Shown here: positions 35,610 through 43,631 of the stretch, in pieces | Numbering within the stretch: position 1 is the stretch's first letter | Layout of the letters: each line of letters begins with the position of its first letter | NCBI GenBank assembly: GCA_029565685.1 | Contig: JAKQNR010000021.1 | Location: 124,001-188,000 of the forward strand | Reading direction: 5' to 3' | From: a bacterium | GTDB taxonomy: Bacteria; Zhuqueibacterota; Zhuqueibacteria; Residuimicrobiales; Residuimicrobiaceae | Length of the DNA: 64,000 bases | Position numbers and translations under genes: made by a program | Notes under the pieces: generated by a model | What the model was told of the DNA's origin: nothing | What the model saw: only the letters and a program-made list of their open reading frames with translations | Database searches by the model: none

Positions 35610-37284
35610 TGAGCCCAACAAGGTCATCTATTCGATGATCGGCGTCAGCAAGATCTATCAGCAGAAAACCGTGTTGAAAGACATCTACCTTTCCTATTTC
35701 TACGGCGCCAAAATCGGCGTGCTCGGACTCAACGGATCCGGCAAGAGCACGCTGTTGCGGATTTTGGCCGGGATCGACAAGGATTTCATCGGCGAGACCG
35801 TGCTCTCGCCTGGCTACACCGTGGGCCTGCTGCAGCAAGAGCCGGTTTTGGATGAGAGCAAAACCGTCAAAGAGATCGTTCAGGAGGGGGTGCAGGAGGT
35901 CGTCGACATTCTTGCCGAGTATGAACGGATCAATGCTCAATTCAGCGAGCCCATGAGCGATGAGGAGATGAACCGCCTGATCGAACGACAGGGCCAGGTT
36001 CAGGAAAAGCTTGATCAGTTGAACGCCTGGGATCTGGATTCGCGTTTGGAGCTGGCCATGGACGCGCTCAACTGTCCGGCCGGCGATACGCCGGTCAAGG
36101 TGCTCTCCGGCGGCGAGCGTCGTCGTGTGGCGCTCTGCCGGCTGCTGCTGCAAAAGCCCGACATCCTACTGCTCGATGAGCCGACCAATCATCTGGACGC
36201 CGAGACCGTGCTATGGCTGGAGGCGGAATTGAACCGGTACCCGGGCACGGTCATCGCAGTCACCCATGACCGCTATTTTCTCGATAATGTCGCCGGCTGG
36301 ATTTTAGAGCTGGACCGCGGGCAGGGCATTCCCTGGAAGGGCAATTACTCCTCCTGGCTGGAACAAAAGCAGGCGCGATTGCTGCAGGAGGAAAAAAAGG
36401 AGACCGAGCGGCAAAAGACGTTGCAGCGGGAGTTGGAATGGATCCGGATGACGCCCAGAGCGCGGCAGACTAAATCCAAAGCGCGCATCAACGCCTATGA
36501 ACAGCTGTTGGAAGAGGAGAGCGCCCAACGGCAAAAGGACCTGGAGCTGTACATTCCATCCGGTCCGCGATTGGGCAAGGTGGTGATTCAGGCGGAGAGC
36601 ATCAGCAAGTCTTTTGGCGATAAAATTCTCTTTCAAGAGTTTTCTTTCAATCTGCCCCCCGGCGGCATCATCGGCGTCATCGGGCCCAACGGTGCGGGCA
36701 AGACCACTCTGTTCCGATTGATTGTGCAGGACGAACAGCCGGACGGAGGCGTGATCCGCATCGGCGAAACCGTGCAGCTGGCCTATTTGGATCAGAGCCG
36801 TGCTTCTCTGGAGGCGGAAAAGACGGTGTGGGAGATGATCAGCGGCGGAGCGGAAAGAATCAAGCTGGGTCATCGTGAGATGAACTCGCGCGCCTATGTG
36901 GGCCAATTCAATTTTATCGGCAGCGATCAGCAGAAAAAAGTCGGCCAGTTGTCCGGCGGCGAGCGAAATCGGGTGCATCTGGCCATGGCGCTGAAACAGG
37001 GCGCCAATGTGATTCTGCTCGACGAACCCACCAATGATCTCGATGTCAACACCATGCGCGCTTTGGAAGAGGGATTGCTGAATTTCGTCGGCTGTGCGGT
37101 GGTGATCAGCCACGACCGCTGGTTCCTCGATCGGATCTGTACGCACATCATCTCCTTTGAGGGCGACAGCAAGGTGGTGTGGTTTGAGGGCAATTTCAGC
37201 GATTACCAGGAGAACCGACGGCAGCGGCTGGGCAAGGACGCGGATGTGCCGCACCGGGTCAAATACAAGCGGCTGACGCGGTAG
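35602..37284 (+). CDS. ettA: Energy-dependent translational throttle protein EttA (ABC-F)
   Basis: ABC-F ATPase that binds the ribosomal E site and gates entry into elongation according to the ATP/ADP ratio. The 560 residues contain two ABC domains: Walker A GLNGSGKST and GPNGAGKTT, signatures LSGGERRRVAL and LSGGERNRVHL, Walker B LLLDEPTNHLD and LLDEPTNDLD. Between them is the charged linker (RARQTKSKARINAYEQLL) typical of EttA. Length and linker sequence favour EttA over Uup or YheS. AGAGG lies four bases before the ATG. Confidence 0.95.
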   Translation: MANEPNKVIYSMIGVSKIYQQKTVLKDIYLSYFYGAKIGVLGLNGSGKSTLLRILAGIDKDFIGETVLSPGYTVGLLQQEPVLDESKTVKEIVQEGVQEVVDILAEYERINAQFSEPMSDEEMNRLIERQGQVQEKLDQLNAWDLDSRLELAMDALNCPAGDTPVKVLSGGERRRVALCRLLLQKPDILLLDEPTNHLDAETVLWLEAELNRYPGTVIAVTHDRYFLDNVAGWILELDRGQGIPWKGNYSSWLEQKQARLLQEEKKETERQKTLQRELEWIRMTPRARQTKSKARINAYEQLLEEESAQRQKDLELYIPSGPRLGKVVIQAESISKSFGDKILFQEFSFNLPPGGIIGVIGPNGAGKTTLFRLIVQDEQPDGGVIRIGETVQLAYLDQSRASLEAEKTVWEMISGGAERIKLGHREMNSRAYVGQFNFIGSDQQKKVGQLSGGERNRVHLAMALKQGANVILLDEPTNDLDVNTMRALEEGLLNFVGCAVVISHDRWFLDRICTHIISFEGDSKVVWFEGNFSDYQENRRQRLGKDADVPHRVKYKRLTR

Positions 37285-37304
37285 GCGACCTTTCGCACAA
37301 CATG

Positions 37305-37332
37305 AAAACCCCGATGATTCCACCGGGGTTTT
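37305..37332 (+). terminator. Intrinsic terminator after ettA
   Basis: AAAACCCCG (37305-37313) pairs with CGGGGTTTT (37324-37332) around a ten-base loop. The T-tract is the four T of the stem. It lies 20 bases behind the ettA stop. The remaining DNA to 37468 is featureless. Confidence 0.75.
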
Positions 37333-37468
37333 GATTGTCTGGCCTGCTGTCGATGCACCGGCCGGTGCAAGGGCTTTCAAGGCGTCGGCATGCCGGTGTT
37401 CTGGGTCCCGCGTTCACGCCGATTGCCGGATTTTGGCGATTATATTGCAAACCGCTGAAATTTTTTCC

Positions 37469-37497
37469 GTGACAAACTGTTTCTGATGTACTATAAT
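37469..37497 (+). promoter_or_regulatory. Sigma-70-type promoter for the beta-helix protein
   Basis: GTGACA (37469-37474) and a perfect TATAAT (37492-37497) are 17 bases apart. The leader to the ATG at 37582 is about 80 bases. Confidence 0.65.
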
Positions 37498-37581
37498 ATA
37501 TAGATGCAAGGCCTGTTGTCTGTGGCTGGAATGAATCATCGGCAGAGGCCTGTGGGTTGGACAGTCAAGGAGGCGATTAAA

Positions 37582-40500
37582 ATGAAAGTGGCGAAGATCA
37601 TTCTTCTGGTATTTCTGCTGGTTTTGCCAGTGTATTCGGGCGTTTTTTCTGTCCGCAACACCTCTGACAACGGCGAGAACTCTTTCCGCTGGGCCCTGGA
37701 GCAGGCCAACGCCCACGCCGGACCGGATACGGTTACGTTCAACCTTTCCACCTCCAGTGCAGGGTATAACGGCGCCGCATGGATCATCGCGCTGCAGTCC
37801 GCATTGCCGGCGCTGTCAGATTCAGCGACCTTTATCAACGGCGCCTCGCAGCGCAATACCAATCCGGCAGGTCCGGAAATCTTTCTCGACGGTCGCGCGG
37901 TCGCCGGCATTGCCAACGGCCTGGTGATCTCCTCCGGCCATAATATCGTCGCCGGGCTGGGCATTGTCGGCTTTTCCGACAACGGCATTCTCATCACCGA
38001 TGCCAAGGCGCGACAGAATCATATTTTCGGCTGTACCATCGGCGTGGGGCCGGACGGCGTTACCAGCCAGCCCAATGCCGGCCACGGCGTGTACCTCAAG
38101 AACGCCGGCGCAAGAAACCTCCTGGGCGGTGAAGGCAGCGCGTTCCGCAACGTGATCTCGGGCAATGGGATCAACGGCGTTCAGATCGAAAAGACCGACA
38201 GCACGGTGGTGGCAGGCAATTACATCGGCTGTGACGTGAGCGGCTCACGGAAACTCGGCAATCAATTGCATGGGATCTATCTTTATACCGCCGCCGCCTA
38301 CACCCGGATCGGCGGCGATACCGCGGCAGAGGGAAACGTCATCAGCGCCAATCTCGGACATGGAATTCTTTTTCAGGGCGGTCTGGTTAAAAACTGCATA
38401 CTGCGCAATAATATGATCGGCGCCGATGCCGCCGGTACGCTCGATCTGGGCAACGAACGTTACGGCCTGTATATCTATGGCGGCTCATCGGACAATACCA
38501 TCGGACCGTTCAATCATATCCTGTTCAACAAAAGATACGGCATCGGCATCGCCGGCTCCTATACGCTGCGCAATCATATCCTGCAAAATTCCATTTCCAA
38601 CAACCTGCAGAGCGCCATACAGTTGAGCTCCGGCGCCAACGCCGGGATTCTGCCTCCAGCAGACCTGCAGGTTTCAGCGCAGGGCGTCAGCGGCACTGCG
38701 CCGGGCGGATCGGTGGTGGAGATTTATTCGGACGCGGCGGAGGAGGGCGCGTGGTTTGAAGCAGCGGTGACCAGCGATCGCGCAGGCAAGTTTTTTTGGC
38801 CCGGCCTGCCCAAAGGGCCCAGCATCACCGCCACGGTCACGGATGGGGATGGCAACACCTCCGAGTTCTGTCCGCCGCTGCGGATTCTGCCTTTTGTCGT
38901 CACCACGACGCTTGATTCGGTGGAAGGCAGCCTGCGCTGGGCCATCAACGGCTCCAATATCACTCCGGATGCGGATCGGATTTTGTTCGATATCCCCCAG
39001 ACCGATCCCGGCTATCAGGCCGCTGAGGGCATCTGGGTGATCAAACCCACCAAGGCGCTGCCCATTCTGACCGGCGGGCATGTCGAGATCGACGGCCGTT
39101 CGCAGACCACGGGTCATGGCGACAGCAATCCGTTTGGTCCGGAAATTTTTATCGACGGCTCTTCCGCCGGCGACCGAACCAAAGGACTGGAAATCCGCTC
39201 GGCCCATAATTGGCTGCACGACATCGGCATCGGCGGTTTCAGTCAGAATGCGATCGTGCTGTACGGAGATGCCTGTCGGCACAACCGGGTTACCGGGTGC
39301 TTTGTCGGCTTGAAAGCGGATGGAAAGAGCGCCCTGCCCAATAACGGCTGGAGCGGCATTGTTATCGCCTCTGCGGACTCGAACATCATCGGCGGGGCCG
39401 GTGAAGGTTTGCGCAACGTGATTGGCGGCATGGGGCTGCATGGGATCCTGCTCTCCGGCGTCTCCTGCACCGGCAACAGAGTGCAGAACAACTATGTGGG
39501 ATTGGATGTATCGGGCAGCAAAGCGCTGCCTAACCTGAAAGACGGCATCCGTCTGGAAAAGGGGCCGGCGAACAATCTCATCGGCGGCAGCGGACCCGAG
39601 TTTCGCAACATCTGTTCCGGCAACAGCCGTACCGGCATTCGCCTGGAGGGGGCTGGGGTCGACTCCAACGTGGTGGCCGGCAATTGGATCGGTGTGAATG
39701 CCGCGGGCAGTGATAGCCTGGCCAACGGCGAATCCGGTCTGGTGCTGGCGGACCACGCCATGCACAACCTCATCGGCGGAGCAGACCAGGCATCCGGCAA
39801 TGTGATCTCAGGCAACCGATTCAGCGGCCTGCAGGTCCGCGGCAATTCGGACTTGAACACGATCGCCCACAACACCATCGGCCTTTCGCCGGATCGCGGG
39901 AAGGCGCTGCCCAATGCGCAGCACGGAGTTTTCATTTATAATGCAGCGGCTGAGAACATCATCGGCCCGGCCAATGTCATCGCCGCCAACGGTCATTCGG
40001 GCTTCGCCGGATCCGGCCTGGTCCTTGACGGCACGGCGACCAAAGACAACCGAGTGATGAAAAATTTTATCGGAGCGGCGGGCGACAAACCGTTCGGCAA
40101 CACAGGGCATGGGGTCTATTTGGCCAACGGCAGCATGCAGAACAAGATCGGCCCCGAGAATCTCATCGCTCACAACGCAGGGGATGGCGTGCGGATGACG
40201 GGCGACCGGACGGTCTTTAACACCGTCACGCGCAATTCCATTCACAGCAACGGCGGCGCCGGCATCGAGCTGCTGCTGGGCGCCAACCTCGAGCTCCTGC
40301 CGCCGATTTTTGCTCCCCGCAGCAACGGAACGGTTTACGGAAAAACGCATCCCTACGCAGTCGTAGAGATCTTTGGCGCCAGTGATGGGGAGGGCGCCCG
40401 TTATCTCGGCAGCGCCACAGCGGATGTCGATGGGAATTTCTCTGCGACGCTCTCTGTGATCGAGCCTTCGTTGACCGCAACCGCAATGGACGTTTTGGGC

Positions 40501-40845
40501 AATACCTCTGAATTCATCCTCAACAATCCGACCGCTGTTTCCGATGAGGCGCATACGGCTCTGCCGCAGACCTTTTCTCTGGAGCAGAACCATCCCAATC
40601 CGTTCAACGACGCTACCCTCTTCTCCTTCAGCCTGCCTGCGGCGGAACGGGTTACGCTGTCGCTGTACAATCTCGCCGGCCAGAAGGTCAGCCGGATTCT
40701 GGACCGCATGATGCCGGCGGGCACTCATCAACTTTCGTGGGAAGCGCGGGACGACAAAGGGCTGCCGCTCACCAGCGGAGTGTATTACTATGTGCTGGCC
40801 GCCGGCGGCAAAGTGAGCTGGAAAAAAATGATCCTGTTGAGATAG
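37582..40845 (+). CDS. Large secreted right-handed beta-helix protein with sorting tail
   Basis: The ATG at 37582 is chosen because AAGGAGG lies eight bases upstream. The 1087 residues begin with a signal peptide (KIILLVFLLVLPVYSG). Two CSLREA-like openings are visible, FSVRNTSDNGENSFRWALEQAN at the N-terminus (shown in part) and VVTTTLDSVEGSLRWAIN in the middle. Each starts a block of short parallel-helix turns with repeating NxIGG, GNVISGN and GVYL elements (NLLGGEG, NVISGNG, NLIGGSG). The tail has NHPNPFNDATLFSF and ends GVYYYVLAAGG. Such helices often bind or cleave polysaccharides; no catalytic residues can be assigned. Confidence 0.85.
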   Translation: MKVAKIILLVFLLVLPVYSGVFSVRNTSDNGENSFRWALEQANAHAGPDTVTFNLSTSSAGYNGAAWIIALQSALPALSDSATFINGASQRNTNPAGPEIFLDGRAVAGIANGLVISSGHNIVAGLGIVGFSDNGILITDAKARQNHIFGCTIGVGPDGVTSQPNAGHGVYLKNAGARNLLGGEGSAFRNVISGNGINGVQIEKTDSTVVAGNYIGCDVSGSRKLGNQLHGIYLYTAAAYTRIGGDTAAEGNVISANLGHGILFQGGLVKNCILRNNMIGADAAGTLDLGNERYGLYIYGGSSDNTIGPFNHILFNKRYGIGIAGSYTLRNHILQNSISNNLQSAIQLSSGANAGILPPADLQVSAQGVSGTAPGGSVVEIYSDAAEEGAWFEAAVTSDRAGKFFWPGLPKGPSITATVTDGDGNTSEFCPPLRILPFVVTTTLDSVEGSLRWAINGSNITPDADRILFDIPQTDPGYQAAEGIWVIKPTKALPILTGGHVEIDGRSQTTGHGDSNPFGPEIFIDGSSAGDRTKGLEIRSAHNWLHDIGIGGFSQNAIVLYGDACRHNRVTGCFVGLKADGKSALPNNGWSGIVIASADSNIIGGAGEGLRNVIGGMGLHGILLSGVSCTGNRVQNNYVGLDVSGSKALPNLKDGIRLEKGPANNLIGGSGPEFRNICSGNSRTGIRLEGAGVDSNVVAGNWIGVNAAGSDSLANGESGLVLADHAMHNLIGGADQASGNVISGNRFSGLQVRGNSDLNTIAHNTIGLSPDRGKALPNAQHGVFIYNAAAENIIGPANVIAANGHSGFAGSGLVLDGTATKDNRVMKNFIGAAGDKPFGNTGHGVYLANGSMQNKIGPENLIAHNAGDGVRMTGDRTVFNTVTRNSIHSNGGAGIELLLGANLELLPPIFAPRSNGTVYGKTHPYAVVEIFGASDGEGARYLGSATADVDGNFSATLSVIEPSLTATAMDVLGNTSEFILNNPTAVSDEAHTALPQTFSLEQNHPNPFNDATLFSFSLPAAERVTLSLYNLAGQKVSRILDRMMPAGTHQLSWEARDDKGLPLTSGVYYYVLAAGGKVSWKKMILLR

Positions 40846-40957
40846 CATCAGGAGGGGGACGGTCCATTTTTGTTTGGGATCGCTTCGCATGGCAGTCAGT
40901 CGCACGGCGTGCAAATGGTCGAGGCTCTCCGCGCGGTCCTACGAAGAAGCGGGCGTA

Positions 40958-41938
40958 CTATTGAAGCACTTGAAGTATTTTTTTTTGCAGGCCGGCGATG
41001 ACCGCCGCAGAATCGCGCCGGCTTGTTGTCGATGAATAGTTCCGGTTTCTGGCCTGGTCCAGCTTGGCCTGCAGATAGCGGATCATGTGTTTGCGATCGA
41101 TGCGGCTTTGATAGCGGTAAACGCGATTGCGCCGGTTCTGGGCGCTTTTTTCCACCGCCACGCCGCCGAGCGGGGTATTGAACGTCAATTCATCACGCGG
41201 CGAGATGAGCTCGGACGTCAACACCCCTTTTGCCTCCAGCCCCTTTAGAAGCGCGTTCACATCCACAGCGGTCAATTTGATCGAGGTGTCCAGCCGGGCA
41301 TAGATTTCCTGATCCGTGATGCTTCCCTTTTCCCAAATGACCTTCAGCACTGCCAATTCGTTATGACTGGGCACAAATCGCATGACCGCCGGTTGCTTCG
41401 GCGGTTTGGGTTTTAGCTGCCGAGCCACGGCCATGCCGAGGTCCGAAAGCGGAATGGGTTTAGCGGGTGTGCGGCTGTGCGACTCTCTGGAACGCTCGGC
41501 GAGGCCATCGTATTTCGAACCCACGAGGGGCTCCAGATTGGAGCCAACGCGCTTGGGGTCCATCGCCATCAGGCTGCGCCGGCTGCTGTCCGCAACCGGC
41601 TTTTGCAAGAGTTCTTTGTTGAAATAGCTTGAGGAATAGACCATTTCAAGGGCCGGCGGCGCAGAGTCCGGTGCAGCGGAAGGCTGGGGCTCTATGATCA
41701 GCTCGTCCGCCGAGGCCGTTGCTTCGGCTGCTGCGCGCCGAGTTGGGACTCTCTCCGTCATCCGCGGGAGCTCCTCACGGCGCACCTTCGGGGCGTCAAG
41801 CGCCGGCTGCACCGCATCCTCAAACCTCCACTCCATCTCGGTGTTTGCGGCGGGCCTGCTTATGGGCAGGTATATCCGCAGGAACAGAAGGGCGGCCAGA
41901 GCGTGTAAGAATAGTGAAAATAAAAGGGATTTTTTCAT
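40958..41938 (-). CDS. Membrane-anchored protein with C-terminal BlaI/MecI-like winged helix
   Basis: The start is set at MKKSLLFSLFLHALAALLFL (ATG 41936-41938); the frame opens 17 codons earlier at a TTG. The 326 residues have one N-terminal membrane helix like that of TonB, then about 170 low-complexity residues. Next is a stretch that matches the penicillinase-repressor winged helix: HNELAVLKVIWEKGSITDQE and VNALLKGLEAKGVL (about residues 190-240), then NRVYRYQSRI. The positive N-terminus predicts N-in topology, which would put the winged helix in the periplasm. Function unknown. It is divergent from cutA, with overlapping promoters. Confidence 0.7.
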   Translation of the reverse strand: MKKSLLFSLFLHALAALLFLRIYLPISRPAANTEMEWRFEDAVQPALDAPKVRREELPRMTERVPTRRAAAEATASADELIIEPQPSAAPDSAPPALEMVYSSSYFNKELLQKPVADSSRRSLMAMDPKRVGSNLEPLVGSKYDGLAERSRESHSRTPAKPIPLSDLGMAVARQLKPKPPKQPAVMRFVPSHNELAVLKVIWEKGSITDQEIYARLDTSIKLTAVDVNALLKGLEAKGVLTSELISPRDELTFNTPLGGVAVEKSAQNRRNRVYRYQSRIDRKHMIRYLQAKLDQARNRNYSSTTSRRDSAAVIAGLQKKILQVLQ

Positions 41939-42011
41939 GGACCTATGACTTCGTTCTCGACTCTTCCTTTTACGAGGGCTGCGCTGCAAGGTTCCTGGTT
42001 CTCACCCTACT

Positions 42012-42040
42012 AAATTACTTGACTTTTATCGCATTTGCAA
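42012..42040 (-). promoter_or_regulatory. Possible promoter for the BlaI-like gene
   Basis: On the minus strand TTGCAA (42035-42040) and TAATTT (42012-42017) are 17 bases apart. It overlaps the plus-strand promoter at 42019-42047, so the two directions may compete. Confidence 0.35.
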
Positions 42041-42047
42041 TTATTTT
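42019..42047 (+). promoter_or_regulatory. Sigma-70-type promoter for cutA
   Basis: TTGACT (42019-42024) and TATTTT (42042-42047) are 17 bases apart. The leader to the cutA ATG is about 30 bases. Confidence 0.5.
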
Positions 42048-42084
42048 GCATGATGAGTTGGGATCCCATTTCTTAAAAGGCCTT

Positions 42085-42417
42085 ATGGAAAGTTATCTGA
42101 TCGTACTCACCTCCTGCGCCTCGCAGGAGGAGGCGGAAAAAATCGTCCAAAAGGTGCTCAAAGCCCGTTTGATCGCCTGCGCCAACATCCTGCCGGGGGT
42201 AAAATCCTTTTTTTGGTGGAAGGGCGCCATCACTTCGGCCGCAGAGTGCCTGGTGGTGATGAAAACCAGAAAAAAGTATTTTAAAGAGCTCAGCGAGTGG
42301 ATACAGTCAGCGCACTCTTATAAAGTTCCAGAGATTATCGCCTGGTCCATCGATGAAGGCCACCATGAGTATCTGGATTGGATGCACGAAGAGACGGAAT
42401 TGGCGGATTGGCAATAA
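42085..42417 (+). CDS. cutA: Divalent cation tolerance protein CutA
   Basis: Small trimeric protein of 110 residues, linked to copper tolerance in E. coli, though its exact role is unsettled. The family core is intact: VLTSCASQEEAEKIVQKVL, ARLIACANILPGVKSFFWW, and SYKVPEIIAWSIDEGHHEYLDW. The ATG at 42085 gives the normal family length; AAAAGG lies about six bases upstream. The TonB-like gene starts three bases after the stop. Confidence 0.95.
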   Translation: MESYLIVLTSCASQEEAEKIVQKVLKARLIACANILPGVKSFFWWKGAITSAAECLVVMKTRKKYFKELSEWIQSAHSYKVPEIIAWSIDEGHHEYLDWMHEETELADWQ

Positions 42418-42420
42418 GAC

Positions 42421-43419
42421 GTGTATTATCGCGAGCCCTCACATTCTGAACGAACCATGCTCCTGGCTTTGCTCTTTTCCGGCGTGTTGCATGCGCTGTT
42501 GCTGGCGCTGCTGCAACCCAGTCTGGAATCCGAAACCTATCAACTGCCGGCGCAGCCGGCGTACCCTGATTCGATTCAAGCCCGTTTCCCCCGCTTTCAT
42601 TACATCCCTATCGAGCTGATCGAGACGCCGGATATAGTGAAAGAAAAAACAACCAAAGAGCCGACCCCGTTCCTATCGGACAAAAACGCAGAGGCGGCGG
42701 ATCGTTATAGCAAAAACGACCTGCCCAAGGGATTGCCCTACAGCGAGGGCAACGCCGGCTTGCTCGTTTTTCAGGGCGGAGATGGCATGCCGCCCGGTCG
42801 TTCCTTTCCCAGCCCCCCTTCTGCAGCGGGAGGAGGGCAAAGGTCAGGAGAGCATGATCCCCAGTTGCCTGATGCAGGATCGGGTTCTGCCGGCAAGCCG
42901 TATGAGGGGGATGGTCTTATCCCCTGGGAACGGCTGAGAAAACAATCCGAAGGGGCATCGGCGCAGGGCCCTGCTCCAGCTTCACAGATCTATCAACCCT
43001 TTAGCCGGGATCTGCTGCACGGCGGCGGCAGGGGCGGAAGCCGGGCGTACAGCAACGACGGCCAGTTCAACAATCGCAAGAGCTCAGCCCCCGAGTTCGG
43101 CGACGTCACGCTCAGCACCTACGCCTGGGAGTGGGCGCCGTACATCGAGTATATGCGGCGCCGGTTGCGTGCGCATATCTATCCGCCGCCGGCGTTTTAT
43201 GTTATGGGCGCCATCAGCGGCGAAGTCCGGCTGCATTTTAAACTGCTGCGCAACGGCACGGTCGAAGGGCTGGAGACGCTCGGTTACCAGGGACACGCTT
43301 CATTCGTGCAGACCAGTATCAACGCCGTCCGCGCCTCCAATCCCTTTAAACCGCTGCCTGCTGATTTTCCCGACGAGGTGCTGGAGATGACCTGGATTTT
43401 TTGCTATTACCTGCGCTGA
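42421..43419 (+). CDS. TonB-like protein with C-terminal TonB domain
   Basis: The frame starts at a GTG (42421) three bases after cutA; an ATG at 42457 is an alternative. The 332 residues have an N-terminal membrane helix (MLLALLFSGVLHALLLALL), about 200 residues of Pro/Gly/Ser-rich linker, and a C-terminal TonB-type domain (YIEYMRRRLRAHIYPPP, then SGEVRLHFKLLRNGTVEGLETLG). TonB transmits proton-motive force to outer-membrane receptors, but no ExbB, ExbD or receptor gene is nearby, so another envelope-spanning role is possible. Its N-terminal helix resembles that of the divergent BlaI-like gene. Confidence 0.8.
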   Translation: MYYREPSHSERTMLLALLFSGVLHALLLALLQPSLESETYQLPAQPAYPDSIQARFPRFHYIPIELIETPDIVKEKTTKEPTPFLSDKNAEAADRYSKNDLPKGLPYSEGNAGLLVFQGGDGMPPGRSFPSPPSAAGGGQRSGEHDPQLPDAGSGSAGKPYEGDGLIPWERLRKQSEGASAQGPAPASQIYQPFSRDLLHGGGRGGSRAYSNDGQFNNRKSSAPEFGDVTLSTYAWEWAPYIEYMRRRLRAHIYPPPAFYVMGAISGEVRLHFKLLRNGTVEGLETLGYQGHASFVQTSINAVRASNPFKPLPADFPDEVLEMTWIFCYYLR

Positions 43420-43631
43420 AGGACCGGCACGGCGCCGGTGCGACCATGGTGCGTGGCGGCAATTTTTTTCTCCGCGCCACAGCCCTTTGCCCTATGGCTG
43501 GCGTTCAGCGATGAGGACTCGGCATTGGCTTGATCCATCCGGTTTGGCTGGGTTGAAAAGGCCCTGCTGCGTGACCGAAGGCCTTGATAAAAATTGAAAC
43601 TTTATGCGCCATATCGCGGTATATATCAGAG

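Noticed and set aside
38674..40914. Two minus-strand frames of over 360 codons opposite the beta-helix gene
   Set aside because: They mirror the periodic beta-helix sequence and have no domain or start signal of their own.
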